A stretch of 64,000 nt of DNA. It comes from Clostridium bornimense. Its GTDB lineage: Bacteria; Bacillota; Clostridia; Clostridiales; Clostridiaceae. Shown one piece after another: positions 18,130 through 28,800 of this stretch. The notes below the pieces were generated by a model that worked only from the letters and a program-made list of their open reading frames with translations, searched no databases and was not told the origin of the DNA. The stretch covers positions 1,922,001 to 1,986,000 of the forward strand of contig NZ_HG917868.1 in assembly GCF_000577895.1 (NCBI RefSeq). Direction: 5' to 3'. Each line of letters opens with the position of its first letter. Within the stretch, counting starts at the first letter, position 1. Made by a program: the position numbers and the translations under genes.

Positions 18130-18855
18130 TTAAGACATAAATAATCTAAACTCCAGTACTTCATGATTTATCTGAGCCAATTCAATACCTGGAGTACTTG
18201 CACCAAAAAAGCTATAATCTAAATTTTTAATCTTTTCGCATAAAAATTTAAAACTCTCACTACACTTTTTAAGAATTATCTGACCGTCTTTTTGTCCTAG
18301 TGGTATAGCCCTAACACCATTTTGAATAAGTGTTGAAATTGTACTATACATATGGAAACTTATAGCTTCCTCTTCAGAAAAATTTAAAGTATACATAAGC
18401 AATCCAAATACTATAGCTGGGTGCCCAAAAGCTTGCTTTGTATTAATTTTTTCTTCATATTCTCTTAAAATGTCACTATCATATAAATCAAGAAAAAGCT
18501 TAATCATTCTGCTTGCTATAAGCTTTGAACCATTTCTACTTTCTTTAGCTATAGTTTGAACTGTAAGGATTCTATCCAGTTCTAAAATCTTTTCTAGTTT
18601 ATTTTTATTTAAATATTCATATAACATCCTAATTGCTAATCCATCACTATAAATAAATACATTATTTAAAAACACATCAAGGTATTCTTTTAAACTCTCT
18701 GCAGAAGTAATCTTGTTATTTCTAAGATAACTCTCCATACCATATGAATGATTAAAAGAACCTATAGGAAAGTTCGAATCACATATTTGTATAACACGCA
18801 ATACATTTATGATATTATTTTCATTGTTTTTAGTGTCTGTGTGCAAATTCAACAT
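18130..18855 (-). CDS. ureF: Urease accessory protein UreF
   Basis: All-helical activator (241 aa) that regulates UreG in the activation complex. The family N-terminal motif QICDSNFPIGSFNHSYGMESYL is near residues 26-47, somewhat further in than usual because the first 20 residues are an extra stretch. AFGHPAIVFG and the C-terminal acidic/aliphatic segments are also typical. The annotated start overlaps the end of ureE by 26 bases; a start a few codons later cannot be excluded. Confidence 0.94.
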   Translation of the reverse strand: MLNLHTDTKNNENNIINVLRVIQICDSNFPIGSFNHSYGMESYLRNNKITSAESLKEYLDVFLNNVFIYSDGLAIRMLYEYLNKNKLEKILELDRILTVQTIAKESRNGSKLIASRMIKLFLDLYDSDILREYEEKINTKQAFGHPAIVFGLLMYTLNFSEEEAISFHMYSTISTLIQNGVRAIPLGQKDGQIILKKCSESFKFLCEKIKNLDYSFFGASTPGIELAQINHEVLEFRLFMS

Positions 18856-19282
18856 GTTTAAACGCCTTTTTCAAAGTTATTTTTTTTCTTGAGTAATTAA
18901 TATTATCTCTTTTTAATTCTTCTTCTACTAACCTATCATATTGGATTATCATTTTATCATCTTCAAATTGTGCTTGAAGATGCCTATTTCCTAAAGCGTG
19001 TGCTATTATTCCCATTTCAGTTATAGTTGAGGGTTCAATAACTAAAACATCTTCACTATTAACTTTCACAACTATAAGTTTCTTATCTTTGTTATAAAGA
19101 ATATCACCGTCTATTAATTTTTCACCATTCTCTAATGTTATTCCGTATTCTCTATTATGGTCTGAAGTTACTCTTAGAATTCTTTTAAGCAGATCTTCAC
19201 TATTTAAGTATATTGTTTCAACATGATATTCATCTAAATTATCTATTTCATTAATATTTCCTATTACCTTATCAAAAACCAT
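18830..19282 (-). CDS. ureE: Urease accessory metallochaperone UreE
   Basis: Nickel chaperone of 150 residues. The C-terminal half contains GNRHLQAQFEDDKMII, which carries the conserved nickel-site histidine, and the tail ends HVEFAHRH, a short histidine tail. The N-terminal peptide-binding domain is beta-rich. Following ureC by 130 bases, it opens the accessory block ureEFGD. Confidence 0.93.
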   Translation of the reverse strand: MVFDKVIGNINEIDNLDEYHVETIYLNSEDLLKRILRVTSDHNREYGITLENGEKLIDGDILYNKDKKLIVVKVNSEDVLVIEPSTITEMGIIAHALGNRHLQAQFEDDKMIIQYDRLVEEELKRDNINYSRKKITLKKAFKHVEFAHRH

Positions 19283-19412
19283 TTTTATTTTCCTCCTAAT
19301 TTAGGGATATCACATTATAATAAATGAAATTTTCTGGGCAAAACCTTTTTTTAAATTCACAGTTTACAATTCATAATCTATGTGACAACCCCAAACATAA
19401 ACTATTTTTAAA

Positions 19413-21128
19413 CTAAAATAAGAAGTATCTTTGTGCTAATGGTAATTCTTTTGCTGGCTTGCAAGTTATTAACTCTCCATCTACAGTAACGTCATAAGTT
19501 TCTGGATCAACACCAAGTTCTGGAGTTGCATTATTTAATTTCATATCTTTCTTTGTTAAATTTCTTATTCCCCCTACTGGTAATACTAACTTTTGCAATC
19601 CTAATTCTTCTTTTATACCATGTTCGTAGGCATATTTAGAAACAAAAGTTGCAGAAGTTGCATATTTTGCTTTTCCATATGCGCCAAAACAATCTCTAAA
19701 AAATTCTGGTTGACATGTTGGAATAGATGCATTAGCTTCTCCTATTATTGATTTATTTACCATACCGCCTTTGATTACTAGATGTGGTTTTACACCAAAG
19801 AATTCTGTATCCCAAAGCACTAAATCAGCCATTTTCCCTACTTCTATAGAACCTACGTATTTTGATATTCCTTGTGCTAATGCTGGATTTATAGTATATT
19901 TTGCAATATATCTTCTCACTCTATTGTTATCATTTTCTTCAGAATCACCTTCCAATACTCCCCTTTGTCTTTTCATCTTACTTGCAGTCTGCCATGTTCT
20001 TGTAATAACTTCTCCTATTCTTCCCATAGCCATTGAATCAGAACTCATAATACTAAATACACCCATATCTTGTAGTATATCTTCTGCTGCAATTGTTTGA
20101 TGTCTTATTCTAGAATCTGCAAATGCAATATCTTCTGGAACTTTAGGGTCTAAGTGATGACATACCATAAGCATATCTAAATGTTCTGCAATTGTATTTA
20201 TAGTAAAAGGTTTAGTTGGATTAGTTGATGCTGGTATTACATTAAGTTTAGAAGCTACTTTTAACAAATCTGGTGCATGACCACCCCCCGCTCCTTCAGT
20301 ATGATATGTATGAATTGTTCTCCCTGCAAATGCTTCAATTGTATGTTCTACAAATCCACCTTCATTTAATGTATCAGTATGTACTGCAACTTGAATATCA
20401 TATTTATCTGCTGTTTTTAGCGAATAATCTATTGCAGATCTTGTTGCTCCCCAATCTTCATGAACTTTAAGACCACAAGCACCTGCTTCAACTTGCTCTG
20501 CTGTAACCTTTATATTTGCTCCACTACCTTTTCCTAAGAAACCAAGGTTTATAGGAAATGCTTCTGCAGATTGTAACATACGATGAATAGACCATTTTCC
20601 AGGTGTTGAAGTAACAGCATTAGTCCCATCAACAGGACCTGTTCCTCCCCCTATAAGTGTTGTTATTCCTCCTTCTAATGCAGCATTAACAAGGTCTGGA
20701 CTTATATAATGTACATGAGTATCTATACCACCTGCAGTTATTATCCTTCCTTCTCCAGCTAATGCTTCTGTGCTTGGTCCTACTATAAAATCCACATCAT
20801 CCATGGTATAAGGATTACCACCCTTACCTATAGCTAAAATCTTTCCATCACGAATGCCAATATCAGCTTTATATATTCCTGTGTAATCTATAACAGTAGC
20901 TCCTGTAATAATAAGGTCTGCAACCATAGGATTTTCTCTGCTTTCAATTGCATTTTGACCCATTCCATCTCTTAAAACTTTACCGCCTCCAAATTTACAT
21001 TCATCACCATATCCTGTATAGTCTTTTTCAATTTCAATAATTAAATCTGTGTCACCTAGCCTTATTTTATCTCCTTTAGTTGGCCCAAATAATTCTACAT
21101 AACGGTGTTTATCTATTTCAAAACTCAT
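19413..21128 (-). CDS. ureC: Urease alpha subunit
   Basis: Catalytic subunit with the dinickel centre, hydrolysing urea to ammonia and carbamate. It has the nickel-ligand HVHYISP, the carbamylated lysine in GLKVHEDWG, nickel histidines in the [10 protein letters not shown] and [15 protein letters not shown] segments, and the catalytic flap [20 protein letters not shown]. 571 residues, full length. The start chosen is the ATG at 21128 ([15 protein letters not shown]), which overlaps the ureB stop as TAATG. An in-frame ATG 12 bases upstream abuts the ribosome binding site and would add an atypical MQRI. Confidence 0.98.
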   Translation of the reverse strand: MSFEIDKHRYVELFGPTKGDKIRLGDTDLIIEIEKDYTGYGDECKFGGGKVLRDGMGQNAIESRENPMVADLIITGATVIDYTGIYKADIGIRDGKILAIGKGGNPYTMDDVDFIVGPSTEALAGEGRIITAGGIDTHVHYISPDLVNAALEGGITTLIGGGTGPVDGTNAVTSTPGKWSIHRMLQSAEAFPINLGFLGKGSGANIKVTAEQVEAGACGLKVHEDWGATRSAIDYSLKTADKYDIQVAVHTDTLNEGGFVEHTIEAFAGRTIHTYHTEGAGGGHAPDLLKVASKLNVIPASTNPTKPFTINTIAEHLDMLMVCHHLDPKVPEDIAFADSRIRHQTIAAEDILQDMGVFSIMSSDSMAMGRIGEVITRTWQTASKMKRQRGVLEGDSEENDNNRVRRYIAKYTINPALAQGISKYVGSIEVGKMADLVLWDTEFFGVKPHLVIKGGMVNKSIIGEANASIPTCQPEFFRDCFGAYGKAKYATSATFVSKYAYEHGIKEELGLQKLVLPVGGIRNLTKKDMKLNNATPELGVDPETYDVTVDGELITCKPAKELPLAQRYFLF

Positions 21129-21454
21129 TATTCTTTGCATCCCCTTCCATCTAAATATCCATCAACTAAGTTACGTAACCCGTAAACTCTTCTAACTCCG
21201 CCAATATCTATTAAGTTTATTTCTTTTTTATCTCCTGGTTCAAATCTAACTGCAGTCCCTGATGGAATATCCAATCTCTTTCCATAAGCTTTTTTTCTAT
21301 CAAATTTTAAAAAATCATTTACTTCATAGAAATGATAATGAGATCCTATTTGTATAGGTCTATCCCCAATGTTCACTACCTCAATCTTTATTGCCTCTTT
21401 TCCTTTGTTATATTCTATAGTTCCTTCTTTTATAATTAATTCTCCAGGTATCAA
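21128..21454 (-). CDS. ureB: Urease beta subunit
   Basis: Structural subunit (108 aa), starting [16 protein letters not shown] and holding the family motif [14 protein letters not shown]. It assembles with the alpha and gamma subunits. 18 bases after ureA; stop overlaps the ureC start by one base. Confidence 0.97.
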   Translation of the reverse strand: MIPGELIIKEGTIEYNKGKEAIKIEVVNIGDRPIQIGSHYHFYEVNDFLKFDRKKAYGKRLDIPSGTAVRFEPGDKKEINLIDIGGVRRVYGLRNLVDGYLDGRGCKE

Positions 21455-21472
21455 TTATATCTATCTCCTTTC

Positions 21473-21775
21473 CTAACGTATTGGATCATGTACTGTAACT
21501 AATTTAGTACCATCTGGAAATGTTGCTTCCACTTGAACTACATGAATCATTTCAGGTATACCTTCCATTACATCGCTCTTGTTTAAAATTTTTGTACCAT
21601 AATCCATTAAATCTTCTACTTCTCTTCCTTCTCTAGCTCCTTCTAAGAGCTCATCAGTGATTAAAGCTACAGATTCAGGATAATTTAGCTTTAATCCCTT
21701 ATCTTTTCTTCTCCTTGCAACATCTGCTGCAACAACAATCATAAGTTTTTCTCTTTCTCTATCTGTTAAATGCAA
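21473..21775 (-). CDS. ureA: Urease gamma subunit
   Basis: Structural subunit, 100 residues, the normal family length. A TTG start at 21775 gives [13 protein letters not shown], matching the usual N-terminus, and is preceded by AAGGAGG (21784-21790) at 8-base spacing. A more upstream ATG would add 12 unusual residues that run through this ribosome binding site. Contains [20 protein letters not shown] and [24 protein letters not shown], both conserved. First gene of ureABCEFGD-ureI. Confidence 0.96.
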   Translation of the reverse strand: MHLTDREREKLMIVVAADVARRRKDKGLKLNYPESVALITDELLEGAREGREVEDLMDYGTKILNKSDVMEGIPEMIHVVQVEATFPDGTKLVTVHDPIR

Positions 21776-21879
21776 TTGATTTTCCTCCTTTTTCATATTC
21801 CTTTTTATCAAGTATTATCTATTATTTGTAGTTTCCTAATTAAGATACATAATTTTAGAAATATTATTAAAAATAAAAA

Positions 21880-21928
21880 ACGTTAAATATATTTACGCAA
21901 GATTTCACTTGTTAAATATATTTAACGT
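21880..21928 (-). terminator. Long hairpin, terminator of the metal transporter gene, with twin palindromes
   Basis: ACGTTAAATATATTTA (21880-21895) and TAAATATATTTAACGT (21913-21928) are perfect 16-bp arms followed on the minus strand by a T-run, so the hairpin would end transcription of the CbiM/NikM gene before ureA. Each arm is also itself palindromic (GTTAAATATATTTAAC at 21911-21926), so the region could alternatively hold two operator sites just upstream of ureA. Confidence 0.65.
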
Positions 21929-21988
21929 CGCTTTTTTATTGTATCTATTTTTCTAATTTCAAATATAGCTGCACTAATATCCCCAATC

Positions 21989-23041
21989 TTATTTATCCTT
22001 AAATTTTTCTTCTATTTCATTTACATTATCATTAACAACATATAATTTTTTTCCTCTTATAGAGAGATGCGTTATTAAAACTATTATTCCTATTGTAATA
22101 ACAATTCCAATAATTCCGGCTATTGATTTTCCTATAATTTCTTCAGTTACAGATAGATTATCAACATTGAATCCATAGTCTAACAAAAATGCAGTTTTAT
22201 TTTGTACTTCTACTATTTTTTCATGAATGTAATCATTAGCCGTTAATTCTTCGCTTCCTGAAGTTTTTAATATAGACCATTCCAGACCATCTGGATGTGA
22301 TGAGGCTAAAAGTGAAATTCCTCCGCCAATAACTAATGCAGATGCTAGAATAATCGAAATTACTTTTTTCTTAGTGATGTTATAGCTTTTTGTTATAGCT
22401 GCCTTTTCCAAAATATCTGGTCTATTTTGATATAAAAAGTTAAGTAGTAATCCTGTTACTATTCCTTCTACTATGCCAATAGCTAAATGTATAGATTGCA
22501 TAAAAATAAGAAATGTTGTAAATGGAAGTTTAGTTACCCCTGACGTTAATGTTTCTAATACAACTGAAAATGCACCACATTGTAACCCAATAACAGAACC
22601 TAAAATTGATGCTACCATAATTCTTTTCTTTGAATAATTTTTACTAATTACATTTTTATAAATAAGCTTATATCCTATAAAACAGCTAAAAAAGCCCATG
22701 TTTATAATATTGCATCCTAATGCCAAAAGACCTCCATCACCAAAAAACAAACATTGGACTATTAGTATGGATACAAGTGATAAAAATCCAGCTTCCGGGC
22801 CTAAGATTGCTGCAAGTAGAATTCCACCTGCAATATGTCCACTGGAGCCAGTACCAGGTATCGAAAAGTTAACCATTTGAGCTGCAAATACAAAAGCTCC
22901 TACAACCCCCATTAACGGTATTTTATTTTGAATATCTTCTTCATTCCTTATTTTATTAACTGAATTAGCCGTAACTCCAGCCGCTGCAATGAGCATTGTG
23001 CAACCAACCATCGGAGTTACTAGTGCATCGGCCATATGCAT
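21989..23041 (-). CDS. CbiM/NikM-type metal transporter, fused CbiM-CbiN (probable nickel)
   Basis: Substrate-specific membrane component of a group I energy-coupling-factor transporter, 350 residues. It begins MHMADALVTPMVGC; the N-terminal Met-His-Met is the metal site of NikM/CbiM proteins. Residues 1-220 are the CbiM domain (GTGSSGHIAGGIL); then a C-terminal part with two spans around an extracellular SSHPDGLEWS motif, the CbiN/NikN PDGLE signature. Nickel is likely because urease genes follow. No CbiQ or CbiO ATPase genes are adjacent, so it either uses shared units or works alone. ATG preceded by CAGGGGGAA. Confidence 0.87.
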   Translation of the reverse strand: MHMADALVTPMVGCTMLIAAAGVTANSVNKIRNEEDIQNKIPLMGVVGAFVFAAQMVNFSIPGTGSSGHIAGGILLAAILGPEAGFLSLVSILIVQCLFFGDGGLLALGCNIINMGFFSCFIGYKLIYKNVISKNYSKKRIMVASILGSVIGLQCGAFSVVLETLTSGVTKLPFTTFLIFMQSIHLAIGIVEGIVTGLLLNFLYQNRPDILEKAAITKSYNITKKKVISIILASALVIGGGISLLASSHPDGLEWSILKTSGSEELTANDYIHEKIVEVQNKTAFLLDYGFNVDNLSVTEEIIGKSIAGIIGIVITIGIIVLITHLSIRGKKLYVVNDNVNEIEEKFKDK

Positions 23042-23094
23042 TTTATTCCCCCTGAATATTATTATTTATAAAGTATACCTATTCATTTTTACTA

Positions 23095-23165
23095 TGCTAT
23101 ATAACCTATATAACCTAAATCATCAGCTTTAACAATTCCCCTTGGCATATAGAAAAATTAACTTT
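23095..23165 (-). pseudogene. Relic of a second choloylglycine hydrolase gene
   Basis: About 50 bases (23112-23162) nearly repeat bases 15203-15272 of the intact hydrolase gene, in the same orientation, with 18 bases missing in the middle. On the minus strand it encodes MPRGIVKADDL, compared with MPRGAVKADDL in the intact gene. No open frame extends either side, so this is a leftover of a duplicated or replaced gene, at the edge of an AraC-MATE pair. Confidence 0.7.
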
Positions 23166-23231
23166 TGGAGATTTTAGTATCTAGGAACTTAATTTTTGAC
23201 ACTTACGAAGTATACAAAAAGAATTAAACTG

Positions 23232-24137
23232 TTAATCATTCCAAGAGGAACGATATACAGAAGGTGTACTCTGGTATTGTTTTATAAAGGCCCTTGTAAA
23301 GTAAGAAGCATTGAAAAAACCACAGAGTGTTGCAATATTTATGATAGACTTGTCAGTACTTCGTAACAATCCGGCTGCTTTTTCCAAACGAAAACGAACA
23401 AGATATTGAGAAAAGCTTGTACCAGTTAAATCTTTAAAGAGCTTCATAAAATGGCTTTTACTATATCCGCAAAATGCAGAAACTTCAGAAATCTGAACTT
23501 TTTCGGAATAGTAATCATTAATATACTGTACCGCTTGGCGAAGAAATTCATTAGTTTTATGGTTAGAATCAGATTTCTTATCAATAGTCACTGCAATACT
23601 ATTTAATATATCTATGATGGCATATAGATGGGATTTAACTAGTAGAAGACTTATTTTTTTCCCTTCATCAATCAATGGAAGAATATGAGGAGATAGTTGC
23701 TCAGAAAGAGGACTGTCTCTTTTTATAATAGAAGGAACTACAACAGATCCTTTTGCAAAAGGAGCCATATATTGCTGATAGATGAAATTATCTTCTCGTT
23801 CTGATTCAATTATAGAAAACTTAAAGAGTATGTTAAAATATTCAAATGGTTCTGTAATGGATTCTATTGAATGAACCTGATCCGGCAATATGATTACAAA
23901 ATCCTCAGAAGTAATCACATAACTTTCTCCGCTTATCAAAATACACCCACTCCCTGAAACACAGTAAATGATCTCCAACTCATCATGATAATGAAGGGGA
24001 TATGAAGGTAGATAGTCAGGGATACTGCCACGATAGACAGTATAAGGAATGTTAGTTGTTCCATGTGTTTTTACTTCCAAACCATCAGGAAGAATCAATG
24101 GCTCATTGGTTGAACTCAATAATCGTGGTGTGTTCAT
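23232..24137 (-). CDS. AraC-family transcriptional regulator
   Basis: Regulator of 301 residues: an N-terminal cupin (PLHYHDELEIIYCVSGSG near residue 45) that would bind a small ligand and a C-terminal pair of helix-turn-helix motifs (VSAFCGYSKSHFMKLFKD and IATLCGFFNASYFTRAFIKQY). The start is ATG 24137; a TTG 15 bases upstream contains the GGAGG site. Divergent from a MATE exporter with about 140 bases between, so it probably activates that gene. Codon use appears somewhat less AT-biased than neighbouring genes. Confidence 0.92.
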   Translation of the reverse strand: MNTPRLLSSTNEPLILPDGLEVKTHGTTNIPYTVYRGSIPDYLPSYPLHYHDELEIIYCVSGSGCILISGESYVITSEDFVIILPDQVHSIESITEPFEYFNILFKFSIIESEREDNFIYQQYMAPFAKGSVVVPSIIKRDSPLSEQLSPHILPLIDEGKKISLLLVKSHLYAIIDILNSIAVTIDKKSDSNHKTNEFLRQAVQYINDYYSEKVQISEVSAFCGYSKSHFMKLFKDLTGTSFSQYLVRFRLEKAAGLLRSTDKSIINIATLCGFFNASYFTRAFIKQYQSTPSVYRSSWND

Positions 24138-24278
24138 AGAAATTACCTCCAAATTCGTAGGATTGTGTTAATATTATAATATTATAGTAGTAGAAGTGCA
24201 CCTATAATAAGATTATAATTCAAATATAGAAATACCAACAATAGTAATTATATATTTCACAAGAATGGGGGAGTTGTT

Positions 24279-25625
24279 ATGGAGAATACAATATCAGAAA
24301 GTTCCTTTTCAAAAAGTATTATAAGAATTGCATTACCAATTACATTACAAAGCATGATTAGGTCTTCTTTTAGCATTATTGATCAGGTTATGATTGGTCA
24401 GCTTGGCAGTGAAAGTATTGCAGGAATTGGTCTAGGAGGTAAATTTGCATCTATTTATAGTGTTGTTCTTGGCGCAATTACAGCAACTGCAGCTATTATG
24501 ATTTCTCAATACATGGGACAGAAAAATGTAAAAAATGTACGAAGAAGTTTTCATGTGAATCTATTGGTTGCTCTTTTCATTACAGTTTTATTTACATTTG
24601 CCTCACTTTTATTTACAGAACAGATTTTTTCCTTTTACACAAAGGATTCTGTGACTAAAGAATTAGGTAAATCCTATTTACAAATCTATGCGTGGTCATT
24701 TTTACCAATAGCATTATCCGGTATGGCAGAAGCAATGCTATGTTGTATGGAGATGGCAGTATTCCCATTGGTAGCTAGCGTTTCATCTTTGTTTGTTAAT
24801 ACAGCGCTTAACTATATTTTGATTTTTGGAAAATTTGGATTACCTGAACTGGGCGTTAAAGGAGCAGCAATAGGAAGTGTTGTAGCACAGATCATTTCAT
24901 GTCTGCTAACTTTAGTATTTTTGTTATGGCAGTTAAGAAAGAAAAAGATGAATTTGTCTTTTGATATTAGATTTAATGGAAACGAATACATTTCATATAT
25001 AAAAATTCTTACTCCACTTCTTATATGCGAATTTATGTGGAGCCTTGGAGAAAATGTATATTCCGCTATTTATGGAAATATAAGCACTAATGATTGTGCA
25101 GCTATGACAATGACTTCACCAATACAAGGTTTGATGATAGGTGCATTATGTGGATTATCACAAGCTGCCGGAATCATGGTAGGTAAATCTCTCGGTAATC
25201 AAAATTATGAAAAAGCATATAATGATTCAAAAAAATTGATGAAGTATGGTTTGATTGTATCTATTGCATTATCAATCCTGTTAATCCTATTAGGCAAAGT
25301 CTATACTGGAATCTATAATGTGGCTGCAGCAGTGAAGCAGACTGCATATGCATTGCTAGTAGTATTTGCAATCGTATCTCCAGTTAAGGTGCAGAATATG
25401 ATTTTGGGTGGAGGTATTATAAAAAGTGGAGGAAAAACAAACTACATCATGTGGATTGATATAATTGGAACCTGGGGATTTGGTGTGCCACTTGGATTAT
25501 TATCTGCATTTGTACTAAAGCTACCAATTATTTATGTGTATTTTATATTATCATTAGAAGAATGTGTACGTCTAGCAATTTCTTTGATATTATTCAAAAG
25601 GAAAAGTTGGATGCAGAAGATATAG
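24279..25625 (+). CDS. MATE-family efflux transporter
   Basis: Cation-antiporting multidrug exporter of 448 residues with twelve predicted membrane spans in two similar halves. Typical segments: IALPITLQSMIRSSFSIIDQVMIGQLG at the N-terminus, AISQYMGQ-type loop as MISQYMGQKN near residue 75, and the second-half counterpart QAAGIMVGKSLGNQNYEKAY. GGGGGAG precedes the ATG. Its neighbour, a divergent AraC regulator with a cupin, suggests inducible export. After its stop a different frame stays open for about 35 codons. Confidence 0.93.
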   Translation: MENTISESSFSKSIIRIALPITLQSMIRSSFSIIDQVMIGQLGSESIAGIGLGGKFASIYSVVLGAITATAAIMISQYMGQKNVKNVRRSFHVNLLVALFITVLFTFASLLFTEQIFSFYTKDSVTKELGKSYLQIYAWSFLPIALSGMAEAMLCCMEMAVFPLVASVSSLFVNTALNYILIFGKFGLPELGVKGAAIGSVVAQIISCLLTLVFLLWQLRKKKMNLSFDIRFNGNEYISYIKILTPLLICEFMWSLGENVYSAIYGNISTNDCAAMTMTSPIQGLMIGALCGLSQAAGIMVGKSLGNQNYEKAYNDSKKLMKYGLIVSIALSILLILLGKVYTGIYNVAAAVKQTAYALLVVFAIVSPVKVQNMILGGGIIKSGGKTNYIMWIDIIGTWGFGVPLGLLSAFVLKLPIIYVYFILSLEECVRLAISLILFKRKSWMQKI

Positions 25626-25730
25626 CAAGTAATGGAGCACTTTCTTCAATGGAATTAATTAGTGTAAATGATAAGGAACATCAAGTATTTAAACTTCTAA
25701 GGAATAAAAATGAAAGATTCCTTATATAAA
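25626..25730 (+). other. Coding-like tail after the MATE gene, out of frame
   Basis: Overlapping the MATE stop, a frame reading DAEDIASNGALSSMELIS and ending LRNKNERFLI-stop near 25729 stays open with sensible codon use but has no good start. It may be the end of a lost gene or an older C-terminal extension. Confidence 0.3.
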
Positions 25731-25787
25731 ACCATATACAATCACAATAACTGGTGATTGATTTTCTTTAAATAATTACAAAATAAT

Positions 25788-25823
25788 AACCCTCGACAAT
25801 ACAAATTATCATTGTCGAGGGTT
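25788..25823. terminator. Bidirectional terminator
   Basis: Perfect 13-bp arms AACCCTCGACAAT (25788-25800) and ATTGTCGAGGGTT (25811-25823) between the convergent MATE and M26 genes, followed by T-rich sequence. Confidence 0.88.
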
Positions 25824-25876
25824 TTATAGTAAAATCAAAACGTGATCTTTTAAAAAGCCACCATAAAAATTATTTT

Positions 25877-28800
25877 TTACTTACCATTTCTTTTAAATAT
25901 CTTAATTAAGCTTCCCAATAATAATGATACAATTAATCCAATACCTACATATATTAAAGTCTTACTGGATTCTTTATCTTCACTTGTATCATTTTCTTTA
26001 AATGAATTTTCAGTACTATTTTTTTCAGAATAAGTTGTAGATTCTTTTACTTCTGCAGTCTCTGATTCATTTGATATATCTTTTTCTTCATCTACATTTA
26101 TATCACTTGAAATATTAGCACTTTCATCAACAGTATTATTATTAGTATCAACTTTATTTTCTTTGTTAACCACTGTATTAACTATTGTATTTTTTACTTC
26201 ACTATTTACAACAGTATTAGATACTTTATCTAATATATCATCATTAGGCATATTAGTACTATTGCTATCTGGCTTTGATATCTCCGGCGTAGTTACAGGA
26301 GCACTTACTATTGCAATATTGACTTCAACATCACAAGTAATACCATCTCTACGTAATAACCTTATAGTAATATCATGTCTTCCTGAAGTAGTTGGTACTT
26401 CTCCTATGATTTGTATACCTATGTATAATAAATCATCATCTAGTACAATACTATTTAAAATCATTGATTCAATATCAGTTGAATTTTTATCATAAACAAA
26501 AGTACTTTGAGAAAGACTTATTTCAGGTTTTTTCATTGTACCTTTATAGATAATTGTTGGTTTCATTTCTTTGATAACTTCTTCCGTTACAACTGGGTCT
26601 CCCACCGGATTACCTTTCTCAGTTTTTTGAACTGTCGTTACTTTCTTTATTCCTTCTTCTCCTAACTCTGTTCTAGTTTCTCCTACATACAGATTTGGAT
26701 CTTCTTTTTCTATAACTTTTATTGGAATCTTAACATTATCATCTACTGTTACAATTTCACCTTCTATTTTTTTAGTACCTTTATAAATTACTGTTGGCTT
26801 CATTTCTTGTATTATTTCTGTTGTAACATTTGGCTGTCCTACTACAATACCATCTTCTGTTCTCCATACTTTAGTAACTCTTTCAACTCCATCAGTTCCT
26901 TTTTCAATACGAGTTTCATCTTCCCATAATGTATCATCAGTTTTATTAATAATAGTTGACGGTATTATATTTTCAGTTACTTCTTTCTTCTCTCCAATAA
27001 CTATATCTTTATAAATAGATGTTTTAAAATCATCTGTACTCTTTAAATAATACTGTAATATTTCATTTTTTAAAGTACTTACGGCATTTACGCCTTGATT
27101 TATATTGATATTATATTGTTTATTTTTTTTCATAGTGTCTAAATCTGTTTTAACGGCTTTATCCATCTTTTCTTGCAACTCTTGATAATCAGCAAAAACA
27201 TCTGTTTGTTTAAGTTTTGATAATTTACTTATTCTAATAGCAAACATATCCTTTTTAAATGCTGCTAAATCACCATTATACTTAGCATCTAAAATTGCCT
27301 TTAAAGCCTCTTCATCATTAGGATACTGATCAGAAATATAAGCTACCATACCATCACTATAACCATACTGTGCTAATAATTCATAAGCATTTCTTTTAAA
27401 AGTTATATCTCCAACTGCACCTGAATTATTCTGCATAGCTGCATAAATTGGATTGAATAAAGGTACTACATAATATCCGTTATCCTCTGCTGTTCCTGTT
27501 GTTAATATTCCTTGGAATGCAAGTCTTCCTGATACTATATTTTTATCAATTAAATCATCAATGGTTTTTAAACTTTCCGCTGTTTCTTTACTTATACTTT
27601 GGAAAGTATCATTAACTATACCAGGCTTTTTAGCATCTGGTGTTAGTGATATTTGATTATATAGTACAGTCTTATCTTCAGCTGTTTGTTTTAGTGAACT
27701 TTGGGCTTCTACATAATCTAATGTATAGATAACATCCATTAATCCTTGCATATATTGCTGCATATCATCTTCTGTATTAAATCTTTCTGGTGATTTATTT
27801 TGTATTCTTTCATCACCTAATTCATAAGATAGATTTAAGTTAAAGATTGGTTCTCTTATTAAAGAACCTCCATTATTATTTATACTTTCAAATAAACCTC
27901 TAGCAAAAGCTTCTGCTCCTTTGCCTGATCTTCTGCCATAACCATTTAACAAAACCTTATTATCTAAAAGATGTGTTAACTCATGAGTATAAGTTTCTTG
28001 TCCTCTATCAGTTAATGATTTAGATAAAAACAGATTAATACAATCATCTGTTCCCGCTTGTCCATCTGCAAACATATATGTTGTATAGAAACCTAAAGGT
28101 GTAATAAACTCACGAACACCAGTTAATGCTGTACTTCCTGTTTCTTCTGACCATAAAGTTTCCATATTACTAGCTTTTCCATAGTCTAATAAGCTATCAA
28201 TTACAATTATGTTTTTCTCCTCCAGAAGCTTATTATTAACCTTACTGATTCTATACCAAAAATCTATAAAAGCTTGCTGTTTCTTAGCTGTTTTCTCTAA
28301 ATCATCTCTTAAATCGTCCATTGTTATATTATCTTTGTTATCAAAATATGTATCCACCAAGCCATAAGTAACAGTACTCATAGTACTAATTGCATAAATA
28401 CTCTTATCACTAACTGATAGTAATGGAATAAGATGTGACTTTAATCTCTCATCCCTTGACATCTTATTATATATTGAAGTTTCTCCATATTTATTGTCCC
28501 CTTCAACTATCCATGCTTTACTTGTTTTCTTAAACCAATCGGCAGCTGATTTTTCTGATGTATATTTCTCTACAGCTTTCTCAATAAAATCTAATATATT
28601 ATCTTCACCAGTAATAGGTGCAATTTGATTAGTATACGTTCTTATATTGTTTTTAAGTTCTAAATCTGAATAAGTTAAGTTTCCTATACCTATTACATTA
28701 TCTAAAGCATTATATCTCGGACCTTTAAGACCTGCATTATACAAAATTAAATCTTTTGCACTTTCATTTCCAAAAGTAAAACTATACTGTTTTTCTAAAT

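Noticed and set aside
19771-20100. 109-codon plus-strand frame within ureC
   Set aside because: Shadow of a fully conserved ureC coding sequence.
21880-21928. NikR operator
   Set aside because: Does not fit the known GTATGA-N16-TCATAC type, so no regulator is named.
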